From an uncultured Pelagibacteraceae bacterium (lineage in GTDB: Bacteria; Pseudomonadota; Alphaproteobacteria; Pelagibacterales; Pelagibacteraceae), in contig CACIUF010000005.1 in assembly GCA_902589765.1 (NCBI GenBank), forward strand, positions 1 through 45,340: a DNA stretch of 45,340 nucleotides. Reading direction: 5' to 3'. A model generated the notes under the pieces. It saw nothing but the letters and a program-made list of their open reading frames with translations, searched no databases and had not been told where the DNA came from. The position numbers were made by a program, and so were the translations under genes. Below are positions 1 through 9,002 of the stretch, piece by piece (positions within the stretch are counted from its first letter, which is position 1; each line of letters starts with the position of its first letter).

Positions 1-693
1 ATTTCATTTGCACACTCAGTGAATGCTCCAGATGCAGACTTCACAAAAGAACAATTATGGAGAGCTTTAGCATCTAAAGTAGACATTGATGGAAAACTTG
101 TTGAAAATCCATATAAAAATTGGAGTGATATAGATGCTAGTCTTCCAAATAAAAAGATTGAAATATTAGTTGCACCTCCAACATCAGGCACTAGAGATGC
201 ATGGAATTCATTAGTAATGGTTAAAGGATGCACTAAAACAGCTAAATCTCTTTATGATGCTGAAGGTAAAAAAGCTAAAAAGGAATGTGCTAAAATTAGA
301 GAAGACGGATATGCTGTTGAAGCTGGTGAAAACGATACTTTAATTGTACAAAAACTTTCATCTAATCCTGATGCATATGGTTTTTTTGGTTATAGTTACT
401 TAGTTGCTAACAAAGATAAAATCAAAGCATCATCTATTAATGGTGTTCAGCCATCATTAGAAGGTATCCAAGATTATTCTTATCCAATTGCAAGACCATT
501 GTTCTTTTATGTAAAAAAAGCTCACATTGGAGTAATTCCAGGCATTAAAGAGTTTCTTAAAGAATTTACTTCGAAAAAAGCAATGAGTAACAGAGGTTAT
601 TTAGCTGAAATAGGACTTGTTCCTTTAGCTTCAGATAAATACAAAGTTACTAGAACAGCTGCAGTAGATCTGAATACAATCAAGTTAAAATAA
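1..693 (+). CDS. pstS: Phosphate ABC transporter substrate-binding protein PstS, C-terminal part (5' truncated by window edge)
   Basis: Frame is open from base 1 (ISFAHSVNAPDADFTKEQLW...); motifs VAPPTSGTRDAW and SSNPDAYGFFGYSYL; followed by pstCAB-phoU-phoB. Confidence 0.93.
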   Translation: MSFAHSVNAPDADFTKEQLWRALASKVDIDGKLVENPYKNWSDIDASLPNKKIEILVAPPTSGTRDAWNSLVMVKGCTKTAKSLYDAEGKKAKKECAKIREDGYAVEAGENDTLIVQKLSSNPDAYGFFGYSYLVANKDKIKASSINGVQPSLEGIQDYSYPIARPLFFYVKKAHIGVIPGIKEFLKEFTSKKAMSNRGYLAEIGLVPLASDKYKVTRTAAVDLNTIKLK

Positions 694-708
694 TTTTCAT
701 TTATCCCC

Positions 709-740
709 AAAAAAAGGCCAGTAATAACTGGCCTTTTTTG
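709..740 (+). terminator. Rho-independent terminator between pstS and pstC
   Basis: aaaaaggccagt-aata-actggcctttttt: perfect GC-containing stem, 4-nt loop and T-tract directly after the pstS stop. Confidence 0.85.
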
Positions 741-805
741 TTTATTCAATCTTAGATTTAATTTGTAATATTTCTGTAACATTAAGAATATATCACTCAG
801 GGCGA

Positions 806-2209
806 ATGAACATCGTTCTAATATTTTTAATCACTATATTTTCTGTCTCTTTGTTCTTCTATGGAAAATCAAAAACTAAAACCATTTCTATCAAAGATAA
901 TATCAAATTAAATGCTCTACCAAAATTTTATGGATACTATCTTGTTTTGTGGTGTTCAATACCAGCATTAGTATTTTTATTGATCTGGTCATTATTTGAA
1001 CCCGTAATCATTAAATCTATAATTATTGAAACAGCTGCAAATCAAGGTGCAATTTTTAGTGATAAAAATGAAGCAAATTTAATATATGAAAAAATTAAGG
1101 CTATTCATTTAGGTACTTATTTTGGAGATATAGACAGTATATTAAAAGAAAGTGCTCTTGCTTATGCAAAATTTATAAATCTTTTTACAAATTCAAAAGT
1201 AGTTTTAATTTTTGGAATAATTATAGCCTCAGTTATTTACTCTTTAAAAAAAATAAAAAATAACAATAAAGCTAGAGACGATGTGGAGGTTATTTTAAAG
1301 GGTTTATTGTTTGTATCTTCTTTAATAGCTATTTTAACCACTCTCGGAATAATATTTTCACTACTTTTTGAAAGTATAAAGTTTTTTTCAGTCATTAATA
1401 TTTTTGATTATCTATTTGGTACAAATTGGAGTCCACAAAGAGCATTCGTTAGAGATGCCTCATCAATAACTGCAGCTGAATTTGAAGAGTTAAAAGATGC
1501 TTTTGGCTTTATTCCATTAATTGCAGGTACATCTTTCATAGCTTTTATTGCAATGTTGGTAGCTGTTCCTATTGGTCTATTTTCAGGAATTTACATGGCT
1601 GAATATGCTTCAATTAAAGTAAGAAGAATTTCAAAACCAATTATTGAAATTTTAGCAGGAATACCAACTGTAGTTTATGGTTTCTTTGCCGCATTAACTG
1701 TTGGACCTTTTTTTAGACAAGTAGGTGAAAATTTAGGATTAACTGTTTCATCTGAAAGTGCTTTAGCTGCAGGATTAATTATGGGAATAATGATTATTCC
1801 TTATGTTTCATCTTTATCTGATGACGTAATTAATTCTGTACCACAATCATTAAGAGACGGTTCATATGCTGTAGGAGCCACTAAATCAGAAACAATTAAA
1901 CAAGTCGTAATACCTGCAGCTCTTCCAGGGATAATAGGATCAGTTTTATTAGCAGTGTCAAGAGCGATAGGTGAAACAATGATAGTTGTTATGGCAGCTG
2001 GCCTTGCTGCAAATCTTACAATTAACCCTTTAGAGTCTACTACAACAATCACAACTCAAATTGTAATGATACTTGTTGGTGACCAAGAATTTGATAGTCC
2101 GAAAACTCAATCTGCTTTTGCTTTAGGACTTACATTATTTATAGCAACATTAATATTGAATTATATCGCTCAAAGAGCAGTCAAAAAATATAGAGAGAAG
2201 TATGACTAA
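806..2209 (+). CDS. pstC: Phosphate ABC transporter permease PstC
   Basis: BPD permease motifs (GIYMAEYASIKVRRISKPIIEILAGIPTVVYGFFA; GATKSETIKQVVIPAALPGIIGSVLLAVSRAIGETM); operon position. Confidence 0.96.
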   Translation: MNIVLIFLITIFSVSLFFYGKSKTKTISIKDNIKLNALPKFYGYYLVLWCSIPALVFLLIWSLFEPVIIKSIIIETAANQGAIFSDKNEANLIYEKIKAIHLGTYFGDIDSILKESALAYAKFINLFTNSKVVLIFGIIIASVIYSLKKIKNNNKARDDVEVILKGLLFVSSLIAILTTLGIIFSLLFESIKFFSVINIFDYLFGTNWSPQRAFVRDASSITAAEFEELKDAFGFIPLIAGTSFIAFIAMLVAVPIGLFSGIYMAEYASIKVRRISKPIIEILAGIPTVVYGFFAALTVGPFFRQVGENLGLTVSSESALAAGLIMGIMIIPYVSSLSDDVINSVPQSLRDGSYAVGATKSETIKQVVIPAALPGIIGSVLLAVSRAIGETMIVVMAAGLAANLTINPLESTTTITTQIVMILVGDQEFDSPKTQSAFALGLTLFIATLILNYIAQRAVKKYREKYD

Positions 2210-3464
2210 AGAAGAAAGATTAAAAAAAAGACACCGAGCAGAAAAAAGATTTAGATTTTACGGATTAACATCTATCTTTGTTGCTTTGTTGTTTGTTGTT
2301 ATTCTAGTTCAAAATATTTTCTCAAAAGGAAGTTCAGCCTTTAAAAAAACAGTAATTACCACTGAAGTTTTCTTTGATCAGGAATTACTAGAAATTCAAA
2401 ATGGTGCATCCCAAGAAGAAATAATGGAAGCTGATTTTTACGATATTATGATTGAAAATTTAATAAAGGCTTATCCAGCAAAAGATAGAGATGAGGAAGA
2501 TGAATTATTAAAACTATTTAGTGGTGATGCTGAAATTGAGATTAAAAAAGCTTTTTTAAATGATAATAACTTAATAGGTAAAACAATTACATTAGATTTA
2601 ACAGCCTCTGATGACATTGATCAATTACATAAAGGTAATTATCCAAGAGATTTACCCGAAGAAAGAAGAAGAATTTCTGATTTTCAATTAGTTATTTACG
2701 ATTATTTTGTTGAAAATAAAAAAATAAGTAAAAATTTTAACAATTATTTTTTTAACAATGGTGACTCTAGAGATCCAGAACTAGCAGGTATAGGTGGAGC
2801 TTTAGTTGGATCATTTTATAGTATTTTAATTTGTTTATTATTAGCTTTTCCAGTGGCTGTTCTAGCGTCGATTTACTTGGAAGAGTTCGCTCCAAAAAAT
2901 AAAATTACAGATTTTATTGAAATTAATATAAATAATTTAGCAGCAGTGCCATCTATTGTTTACGGTTTACTTGCTTTACAAATTTTGCTTGCAACTATCC
3001 AATTACCGAGATCAACACCATTAGTTGCTGGAATAACTTTAGCGTTAATGACTTTACCAAGAATTATTATTCCATGTAGAGCTTCATTAAAAGCTGTTCC
3101 ACCTTCAATAAGAGAGGGCGCTTTAGCAGTTGGTGCATCTAAATTTCAATCTGTTTTTCACCATGTAGTACCGTTAGCACTACCTGGCACTTTATCAGGA
3201 ACTATAATTGGATTAGCGCAAGCATTAGGCGAAACTGCACCACTTATATTAATTGGAATGGTTGCATTTGTTGTTGACATACCGTCAAGTCCAATTGATC
3301 CATCATCTTCTTTACCTGTTCAAGTATATTTATGGTCAGAGTCCGCAGAAAGAGGCTTTGTTGAGAAAACTTCAGCAACTATTATGATGCTCTTAAGTTT
3401 TTTAATTGTAATGAATTTTATTGCAGTATACTTAAGACAAAAATTCGAAAAACGATGGAATTAA
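2202..3464 (+). CDS. pstA: Phosphate ABC transporter permease PstA
   Basis: IYLEEFAPKNKITDFIEININNLAAVPSIVYGLLALQ; ALAVGASKFQSVFHHVVPLALPGTLSGTIIGLAQALGETAPLI; overlaps pstC by 8 nt. Confidence 0.96.
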   Translation: MTKEERLKKRHRAEKRFRFYGLTSIFVALLFVVILVQNIFSKGSSAFKKTVITTEVFFDQELLEIQNGASQEEIMEADFYDIMIENLIKAYPAKDRDEEDELLKLFSGDAEIEIKKAFLNDNNLIGKTITLDLTASDDIDQLHKGNYPRDLPEERRRISDFQLVIYDYFVENKKISKNFNNYFFNNGDSRDPELAGIGGALVGSFYSILICLLLAFPVAVLASIYLEEFAPKNKITDFIEININNLAAVPSIVYGLLALQILLATIQLPRSTPLVAGITLALMTLPRIIIPCRASLKAVPPSIREGALAVGASKFQSVFHHVVPLALPGTLSGTIIGLAQALGETAPLILIGMVAFVVDIPSSPIDPSSSLPVQVYLWSESAERGFVEKTSATIMMLLSFLIVMNFIAVYLRQKFEKRWN

Positions 3465-4226
3465 ATGAGTAATGTTAAGATAAAATCAAAAAATTTAAAT
3501 GTTTATTATGGTGATAAACAAGCATTGTTTGATGTTAATTTAGATTTAAATGAAAAAGAAGTGACTGCTTTAATTGGTCCATCTGGATGTGGTAAATCAA
3601 CTTTTATAAGATGCATTAACAGAATGAATGATGTAATCGATATTTGTAAAGTTACTGGAAATATTGAAATGGATGGTATTAATATTAATGATAAAGATCT
3701 GGATGTTGTCTCATTACGAGAAAGAGTTGGAATGGTTTTTCAAAAGCCAAATCCATTTCCAAAAAGTATATATGATAATATTTCCTATGGTCCTAAAATT
3801 CATGGAAAAGGCGAAACCAAAAGCGAACTAGATCAAATTGTTGAGAACAGTTTAAAAAAATCTGCTTTATGGGAAGAAGTTAAAGATAGACTAGATGAAC
3901 CAGGCACAAGTTTATCAGGAGGACAGCAACAAAGACTTTGTATAGCGAGAGCTATATCTGTTAATCCTGAAGTGATCTTAATGGATGAACCATGTTCAGC
4001 ATTAGACCCAATTGCTACTGCAAAAATTGAAGAATTAATTGATGAATTAAAAAAAACTTATACGATTGTAATAGTGACACACTCAATGGCTCAGGCTGTA
4101 CGTGTTTCACAAAAAACTGGGTTTTTTCACCTAGGAAAGTTAATTGAAGTTGGAAAAACTGAGAAAATTTTTAAAAATCCTGACAATAAAATGACACAAG
4201 ACTATATTACAGGTAGATTTGGATAA
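3465..4226 (+). CDS. pstB: Phosphate ABC transporter ATP-binding protein PstB
   Basis: Walker [20 protein letters not shown], signature [15 protein letters not shown], Walker [17 protein letters not shown]. Confidence 0.98.
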   Translation: MSNVKIKSKNLNVYYGDKQALFDVNLDLNEKEVTALIGPSGCGKSTFIRCINRMNDVIDICKVTGNIEMDGININDKDLDVVSLRERVGMVFQKPNPFPKSIYDNISYGPKIHGKGETKSELDQIVENSLKKSALWEEVKDRLDEPGTSLSGGQQQRLCIARAISVNPEVILMDEPCSALDPIATAKIEELIDELKKTYTIVIVTHSMAQAVRVSQKTGFFHLGKLIEVGKTEKIFKNPDNKMTQDYITGRFG

Positions 4227-4229
4227 ATT

Positions 4230-4922
4230 ATGAGCAATGAACATACAGTAAAGTCATACGAAGAAGAGCTACAATTTCTTAAAGACTCTTTAATAAAAAT
4301 GGGAAGTTTAACCGAGTCTCAATTGAGTGACGCAATGGATGCTGTAATTAAAGTTGATAAGGACTCAATTGATAAAATCATTAAAAGTGATGAAGAAATT
4401 AATAAATTTAGATCTAAAATAGATACTCAAATAATGAATTTACTGGTTAAAAGAGCACCTATGGCAATTGATTTAAGAGAGACCATAAGTTCATTAAAAA
4501 TTTCACAAGATTTAGAAAGAATAGGGGATCTATCAAAAAGTAATGCAAAAAAAGTTAAGCCTTTACCACTAGATTTGCCAGATGAATTATTGGGAAATTT
4601 AAAAAGACTAGGAGAACTAGTTATGAAACAACTAAACGATGTTCTTGATAGCTATGTAAACAAAAACTTTGATAAAGCTAAAGAAGTCTGGGAAAAAGAT
4701 GAACAAGTTGATGACTTAACTTATATTGCAATGGAAAGTGTAATTGACTTTTTATCTAAAGATAAAAAAAACTTAGATTTTTCTACACATTTAATTTTTG
4801 CTACAAAAAATTTGGAAAGAGCAGGCGATCATATAACGAATATTGCTGAAACAGTATGTTATTTAGTAAAGGGTGAATATCTAAAAGGTAGTAGGCCAAA
4901 GGGTAAAGTAATCCAAGAATAA
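4230..4922 (+). CDS. phoU: Phosphate signalling complex protein PhoU
   Basis: PhoU helical repeats (ISQDLERIGDLSKSNAKK; ATKNLERAGDHITNIAETVCYLVKGE). Confidence 0.96.
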   Translation: MSNEHTVKSYEEELQFLKDSLIKMGSLTESQLSDAMDAVIKVDKDSIDKIIKSDEEINKFRSKIDTQIMNLLVKRAPMAIDLRETISSLKISQDLERIGDLSKSNAKKVKPLPLDLPDELLGNLKRLGELVMKQLNDVLDSYVNKNFDKAKEVWEKDEQVDDLTYIAMESVIDFLSKDKKNLDFSTHLIFATKNLERAGDHITNIAETVCYLVKGEYLKGSRPKGKVIQE

Positions 4923-4923
4923 T

Positions 4924-5607
4924 TTGATGAAAGGAAAAATTTTTATTATTGAAGATGAAGCTTCAATAGTTCAATTAATCCAACATAATTTAGAAAAAGA
5001 GGGTTTTGTTGTCTCCTCATCATTAAATGGAAATGAAGGTTTAAAAGAACTAAAAAAATTTGAACCTAATCTACTCTTATTAGATTGGATGCTACCGGAT
5101 TTATCAGGGATAGATATCTGTAAAAATATTAGAAGAGATAGTAATTTTAAGAGCCTTCCTATCATTATGCTTACAGCCAAAGGAGAGGAAGAAGACAAGA
5201 TAAAAGGTCTTGAAAGTGGTGTAGACGATTATGTCACAAAACCATTCAGTTTTAATGAGCTATCTGCTCGAATAAAAGCTGTTCTAAGAAGATCTGATCC
5301 TAAAGTTGTTGCAAATGAATTAATATTTGAAGATTTAAAATTAGATAGAATAGAAAAAAGAGTTTTTAGATCAGATAAAGAAATTCAACTTGGCCCTACA
5401 GAATTTAGATTATTAGAATTTTTCTTAACAAATCCCAAAAGAGTTTATTCTCGGGATCAAATTTTAGAAACAGTTTGGCCTAATAATGTGAATGTAGAGA
5501 GCAGAACTATTGACGTTCATATTAGAAGACTAAGACAATCAATCAATATTGAAGGTAAAAAAGAGTTAATTCGAACAGTTAGAGCCGCGGGTTATTCTTT
5601 AATTTAA
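4924..5607 (+). CDS. phoB: Phosphate regulon response regulator PhoB
   Basis: Receiver domain (LLLLDWMLPDLSGID, MLTAKGEEEDKIKGLESGVDDYVTKPF) plus winged helix (LGPTEFRLLEFFLTNPKRVYSRDQIL...RTIDVHIRRLRQSI). Confidence 0.96.
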   Translation: MMKGKIFIIEDEASIVQLIQHNLEKEGFVVSSSLNGNEGLKELKKFEPNLLLLDWMLPDLSGIDICKNIRRDSNFKSLPIIMLTAKGEEEDKIKGLESGVDDYVTKPFSFNELSARIKAVLRRSDPKVVANELIFEDLKLDRIEKRVFRSDKEIQLGPTEFRLLEFFLTNPKRVYSRDQILETVWPNNVNVESRTIDVHIRRLRQSINIEGKKELIRTVRAAGYSLI

Positions 5608-5825
5608 ATAATTATTTTATAAATCCCTACTAAGAACAATGGAATTTGTAATCCAAAGTTAGTAAGTATCGCTTTGTCTTTGCTAACGAATCCAGCGATA
5701 GTCCATCCAACAACACCTAATCCGTGAAAATAAATATTTAAAGGATATATATTTAGGTTTGTTAATAAAATACCAACTAAAACTAGAAATGTGCTTATCC
5801 ATTTAAGATACTTCTTAATAAACAT
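5604..5825 (-). CDS. Small hydrophobic membrane protein, about 3 predicted TM segments, function unknown
   Basis: 73-aa ORF MFIKKYLKWISTFLVLVGILLTNLNIYPLNIYFHGLGVVGWTIAGFVSKDKAILTNFGLQIPLFLVGIYKIII; fills the phoB-zur gap; 3' end interlocks with the phoB stop. Confidence 0.75.
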   Translation of the reverse strand: MFIKKYLKWISTFLVLVGILLTNLNIYPLNIYFHGLGVVGWTIAGFVSKDKAILTNFGLQIPLFLVGIYKIII

Positions 5826-5869
5826 ACGTTTTCCTTTCAGCTTGTTTTATTTTGATTTTAGATAATAAC

Positions 5870-6271
5870 TTATCTACACTTTTTACATAATCCAAAAAAC
5901 TCAAGATTGTATTTACTATATTTCATACCATCTTTGTCTTTGAAGTTAGCTAAGTATTTGGAAAGACCTGCACTACTTATTTCTGTTACTTTCTCACAAA
6001 TCTCACAGATAGAAAACGCTGTAGCTTTAGCCACTCGACAGCTTGAATTGTGACACGCAATAAATGCATTTCGACTCTCTATTTTGTGAATTTTTCCTAT
6101 TTCCACTAGTTTATCTAATGCTCGATAAACTTGTAGGGGAGCTTTAATGCCTTTTTTTTGAACATTAAAAAGGATTGAATAAGCTTTCATTGGTTCAGGA
6201 GATTTATCAATTAAATCAAAAATAATTTGCTGATTTTTTGTGAGAGTATGTTCTTTATGCATTGTTTTCAT
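5870..6271 (-). CDS. zur: Fur-family transcriptional regulator, zinc-uptake type (Zur)
   Basis: Fur-like winged helix (QQIIFDLIDKSPEPMKAYSIL...APLQVYRALDKLVEIGKIHKIES) and CEICEK...CKKC metal-site cysteines; adjacent to znuBC. Confidence 0.88.
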   Translation of the reverse strand: MKTMHKEHTLTKNQQIIFDLIDKSPEPMKAYSILFNVQKKGIKAPLQVYRALDKLVEIGKIHKIESRNAFIACHNSSCRVAKATAFSICEICEKVTEISSAGLSKYLANFKDKDGMKYSKYNLEFFGLCKKCR

Positions 6272-6286
6272 TTTACTGATTCCTCA

Positions 6287-7090
6287 CTAATTTTTCAATT
6301 TAATAGATTGTTTTATTTTAAATAATGAAAGTATGAATAATAATAAAGCTGCTGTTATAATTGATGGACCTGAGGATGTATTAAACTCTAAAGACGTAAA
6401 CAATCCTATAATTACAGATAACAAGCCTCCTATAATTGAATAGATAACCATACTTTGTGGACTTGATGATAAATTTCTGGCCATTGCAGCAGGAATAATT
6501 AACATCCCAGTGATTAATAACAATCCAACCATTTTAATTGAAATAGCAATGATAGCAGCCATTAAAATAGTAAAGATTGCCTTAGCTCTGTCTGGATTTA
6601 AGCCTTCTGCATCTGCTAGTTCATAATTTACTGTTGAAGCGAATAAAGGCTTCCAAATTAATTTTAGAACTAAAAGGATTAATGCTCCTCCAATCCATAT
6701 GATCAACAAATCATCAACTGAAACCGCTAAAATATCTCCAAATAATAATCCCATAATATCAAACCTGATAAATGTTAAAAAACCTATAACAACAAGTCCA
6801 ACTGCCAGAGATGAGTGTGCTAAAAGACCCAATAAAGCATCACCTGGTAAATTAGTTTTTTTTTGAAGTTGAATTAAAATAAGTGCTATCAGAGATGAAA
6901 TGATAAACACCGATAGCGCAATATTAAACTCCATAGTAAACGCTAATGTCACTCCCAATAGAGCAGAGTGAGCTAAGGTGTCACCAAAATAAGATAATCT
7001 TCTCCATATAACAAAGCAACCAAGAGGTCCTGTTACAAAAGCAACCCCAATTCCAGCTACCAAAGCTCTTATAAAAAAATCATCAAACAT
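6287..7090 (-). CDS. znuB: Zinc ABC transporter permease ZnuB
   Basis: ABC-3 family permease (GCFVIWRRLSYFGDTLAHSALLGVTLAF; MVGLLLITGMLIIPAAMARNLS). Confidence 0.94.
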   Translation of the reverse strand: MFDDFFIRALVAGIGVAFVTGPLGCFVIWRRLSYFGDTLAHSALLGVTLAFTMEFNIALSVFIISSLIALILIQLQKKTNLPGDALLGLLAHSSLAVGLVVIGFLTFIRFDIMGLLFGDILAVSVDDLLIIWIGGALILLVLKLIWKPLFASTVNYELADAEGLNPDRAKAIFTILMAAIIAISIKMVGLLLITGMLIIPAAMARNLSSSPQSMVIYSIIGGLLSVIIGLFTSLEFNTSSGPSIITAALLLFILSLFKIKQSIKLKN

Positions 7091-7837
7091 CTAATTTTTT
7101 TTAATTTCACCTTCATCTGTATGAATATGATCGTGCTTATGTTCATATCTTGATAATATTTGAGAAGCTTGTTCACCAAATAAAGCTTTATATTCATTAT
7201 TTTTTGCAACATCCATTGGAGAACCTGAGCAACAAACATGACCGTTTAAACAGACAACATGGTCAGTAGCTGCCATCACAGTGTGTAGATCATGAGAAAT
7301 CAATAAGATACCACAACTTAATTCATCAGAAATTTTCTTAATTAGTTCGTATAAAGCAATTTCACCAGTAAAATCTACTCCCTGTACTGGTTCATCTAGT
7401 ACTAATAGCTCTGGTTTTTTTGATATAGCTCTTGCAAGTAAAACTCTTTGAAACTCACCACCAGATAAATCTCCTAAATTTTTATCTTTAAGATGAATGA
7501 CACCAGTTAAAGACAAAGCTTCATCAATTGTCTCTTTATTAAGACTTTCAGTTAATACCATGAAATCATTTACTCTTAGCGGTAACGTCCAATCAATTGA
7601 GATTTTCTGCGGGACATATCCAACTTTATGGGTATATTTTTCAACTGAACCATCAATTTTTTTGTAAATACCTAAAGCAATTTTAGCTGTTGTGCTTTTT
7701 CCTGATCCATTTGGACCTATAAGAGTAACTATTTTACCTTTCTCAACTTGTAGTGAGACTCCTTTGACCAACCATTTGTTGTTCAACTGTAAACCAGCAT
7801 CATTTAATTTTACCAATATATTTTGATCAGTGCTCAT
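7091..7837 (-). CDS. znuC: Zinc ABC transporter ATP-binding protein ZnuC
   Basis: GPNGSGKSTTAKIALGIYK, LSGGEFQRVLLARAI, LLVLDEPVQGVD; directly before znuB. Confidence 0.94.
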   Translation of the reverse strand: MSTDQNILVKLNDAGLQLNNKWLVKGVSLQVEKGKIVTLIGPNGSGKSTTAKIALGIYKKIDGSVEKYTHKVGYVPQKISIDWTLPLRVNDFMVLTESLNKETIDEALSLTGVIHLKDKNLGDLSGGEFQRVLLARAISKKPELLVLDEPVQGVDFTGEIALYELIKKISDELSCGILLISHDLHTVMAATDHVVCLNGHVCCSGSPMDVAKNNEYKALFGEQASQILSRYEHKHDHIHTDEGEIKKN

Positions 7838-7857
7838 TTTATTTCTTGACTAATAAG

Positions 7858-7890
7858 TGTTATATTATTACATAGTGTTATATTATAACA
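7858..7890. promoter_or_regulatory. Candidate tandem Zur operator in the znuC/znuA divergent intergenic region
   Basis: 7876-7890 TGTTATATTATAACA is a perfect 7-1-7 palindrome matching the proteobacterial Zur-box core TGTTATAnTATAACA; 7858-7872 TGTTATATTATTACA is a one-mismatch copy 18 bp upstream. Confidence 0.8.
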
Positions 7891-7907
7891 ATTTAAATAT
7901 ACAACAT

Positions 7908-8960
7908 ATGAAAAACATAAAGAAATTACCATTAATCCTATCAATATTATCATTCTTAACAATTTTTGTGCCAGCAAACGCTGAAATTAAAGTAGTTGCA
8001 ACAATTAAACCAATCCATTCTCTTGCAAGTTATTTAATGGATGGTGTTGGTAAACCAGATTTAATCGTTGATGGTTATGCTTCACCACATGGATTTGCTC
8101 TTAAACCATCACATGCAAAAATGATTCAAAATGCAGATATTATATTTTGGGTAGGAGAGGACATAGAAAGTTTCTTAGAAAAACCATTAAAAACTATTGC
8201 AAAAAAAGCTGAAAAAATTGAATTAATGGAAATTAAAGGTTTAACTAAACTTAAATTTAGAGAAAGAAATATTTTTGAAGAGCATAATCATGGTCATAAA
8301 GAAGACGATCATGATGATCATGCAAAAAAAGAGGATGATCATGACGATCACGATCATGATAAAAAGGAAAAAGAACATGGTCATGATGAACACGGACATG
8401 ACGATGAGCATAAAAAAGATGGTCACGATGAGCATGGTCATGAAGGACATGCACATGGCGAATTTGATCCACATATCTGGTTAGATCCTATGAATGCAAA
8501 AGTAATTTTAAGCGAGATGGCTGAGCACTTAATCGAAAATGATCAAAAAAATGAGGCTAAATATAAAGCAAATTTAAAAAAAGCTCATAACGATTTAGAT
8601 AAACTTACAAAAAAAGTTAAGTCTGAATTAAATAAAGATTTTAAATCAGTAGTCTTCCATGACGCCTATCAATACTTTGAAAAAAGATTTGGGATAAATA
8701 TTCTTGGAGCATTTACAGTAAATACAGACGTTATGCCGGGTGCTGAGCAATTAGCTGAAATCAGAGAGGTAATTGAGCATGATAAAGTTAGTTGTATATT
8801 TTCAGAGCCTCAATTTAATCCTGATATTATTAAAGCTGTAGCAAAAGATACTAATGTTGCAACAGGTGTAATCGATCCATTAGGAGCTACACTTGATCCA
8901 GGTAAGGATTTATATTTTGATTTAATTGGCAATATGTCAAAATCTTTCAAAGGTTGTTAA
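7908..8960 (+). CDS. znuA: Zinc ABC transporter substrate-binding protein ZnuA (start moved from 7857 to 7908)
   Basis: Signal peptide MKNIKKLPLILSILSFLTIFVPANA starts at ATG 7908; ZnuA motifs (VVATIKPIHSLASYLMDGVG, FDPHIWLDPMNAK, VVFHDAYQYFEKRFGI, CIFSEPQFNP) and His/Asp-rich loop. The 7857 start would translate the Zur boxes. Confidence 0.95.
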   Translation: MKNIKKLPLILSILSFLTIFVPANAEIKVVATIKPIHSLASYLMDGVGKPDLIVDGYASPHGFALKPSHAKMIQNADIIFWVGEDIESFLEKPLKTIAKKAEKIELMEIKGLTKLKFRERNIFEEHNHGHKEDDHDDHAKKEDDHDDHDHDKKEKEHGHDEHGHDDEHKKDGHDEHGHEGHAHGEFDPHIWLDPMNAKVILSEMAEHLIENDQKNEAKYKANLKKAHNDLDKLTKKVKSELNKDFKSVVFHDAYQYFEKRFGINILGAFTVNTDVMPGAEQLAEIREVIEHDKVSCIFSEPQFNPDIIKAVAKDTNVATGVIDPLGATLDPGKDLYFDLIGNMSKSFKGC

Positions 8961-9002
8961 TTAGAAATTGATCTTTAGTTATAAATAATATCTAATAATG
9001 GG

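Noticed and set aside
597-782. Minus-strand 61-aa ORF across the pstS end
   Set aside because: Overlaps the pstS coding end and the terminator hairpin; no recognisable features.
741-805. Possible Pho box upstream of pstC (tctgtaacattaag)
   Set aside because: Only one CTGTAAC-like half; no second repeat at the expected 11-nt spacing.
1801-2052. Minus-strand ORF inside pstC, and similar antisense ORFs (4971-5198, 9686-9931, 11940-12233, 15680-15889, 15868-16152, 17387-17593, 20428-20658, 21058-21348, 26455-26661, 26929-27210, 29362-29631, 32112-32408, 37679-38023, 39614-39877)
   Set aside because: All lie opposite well-supported conserved genes and have no recognisable domain; shadow ORFs.
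7857-7907. N-terminal extension of ZnuA from the ORF track (MLYYYIVLYYNNLNIQH)
   Set aside because: It translates the Zur-box palindromes and precedes a normal signal peptide starting at 7908.
8241-8484. Three alternative-frame ORFs over the ZnuA His-rich segment
   Set aside because: By-product of repetitive GAT/CAT codons keeping other frames open; Met/Ile- or His-rich nonsense proteins inside a clear znuA frame.
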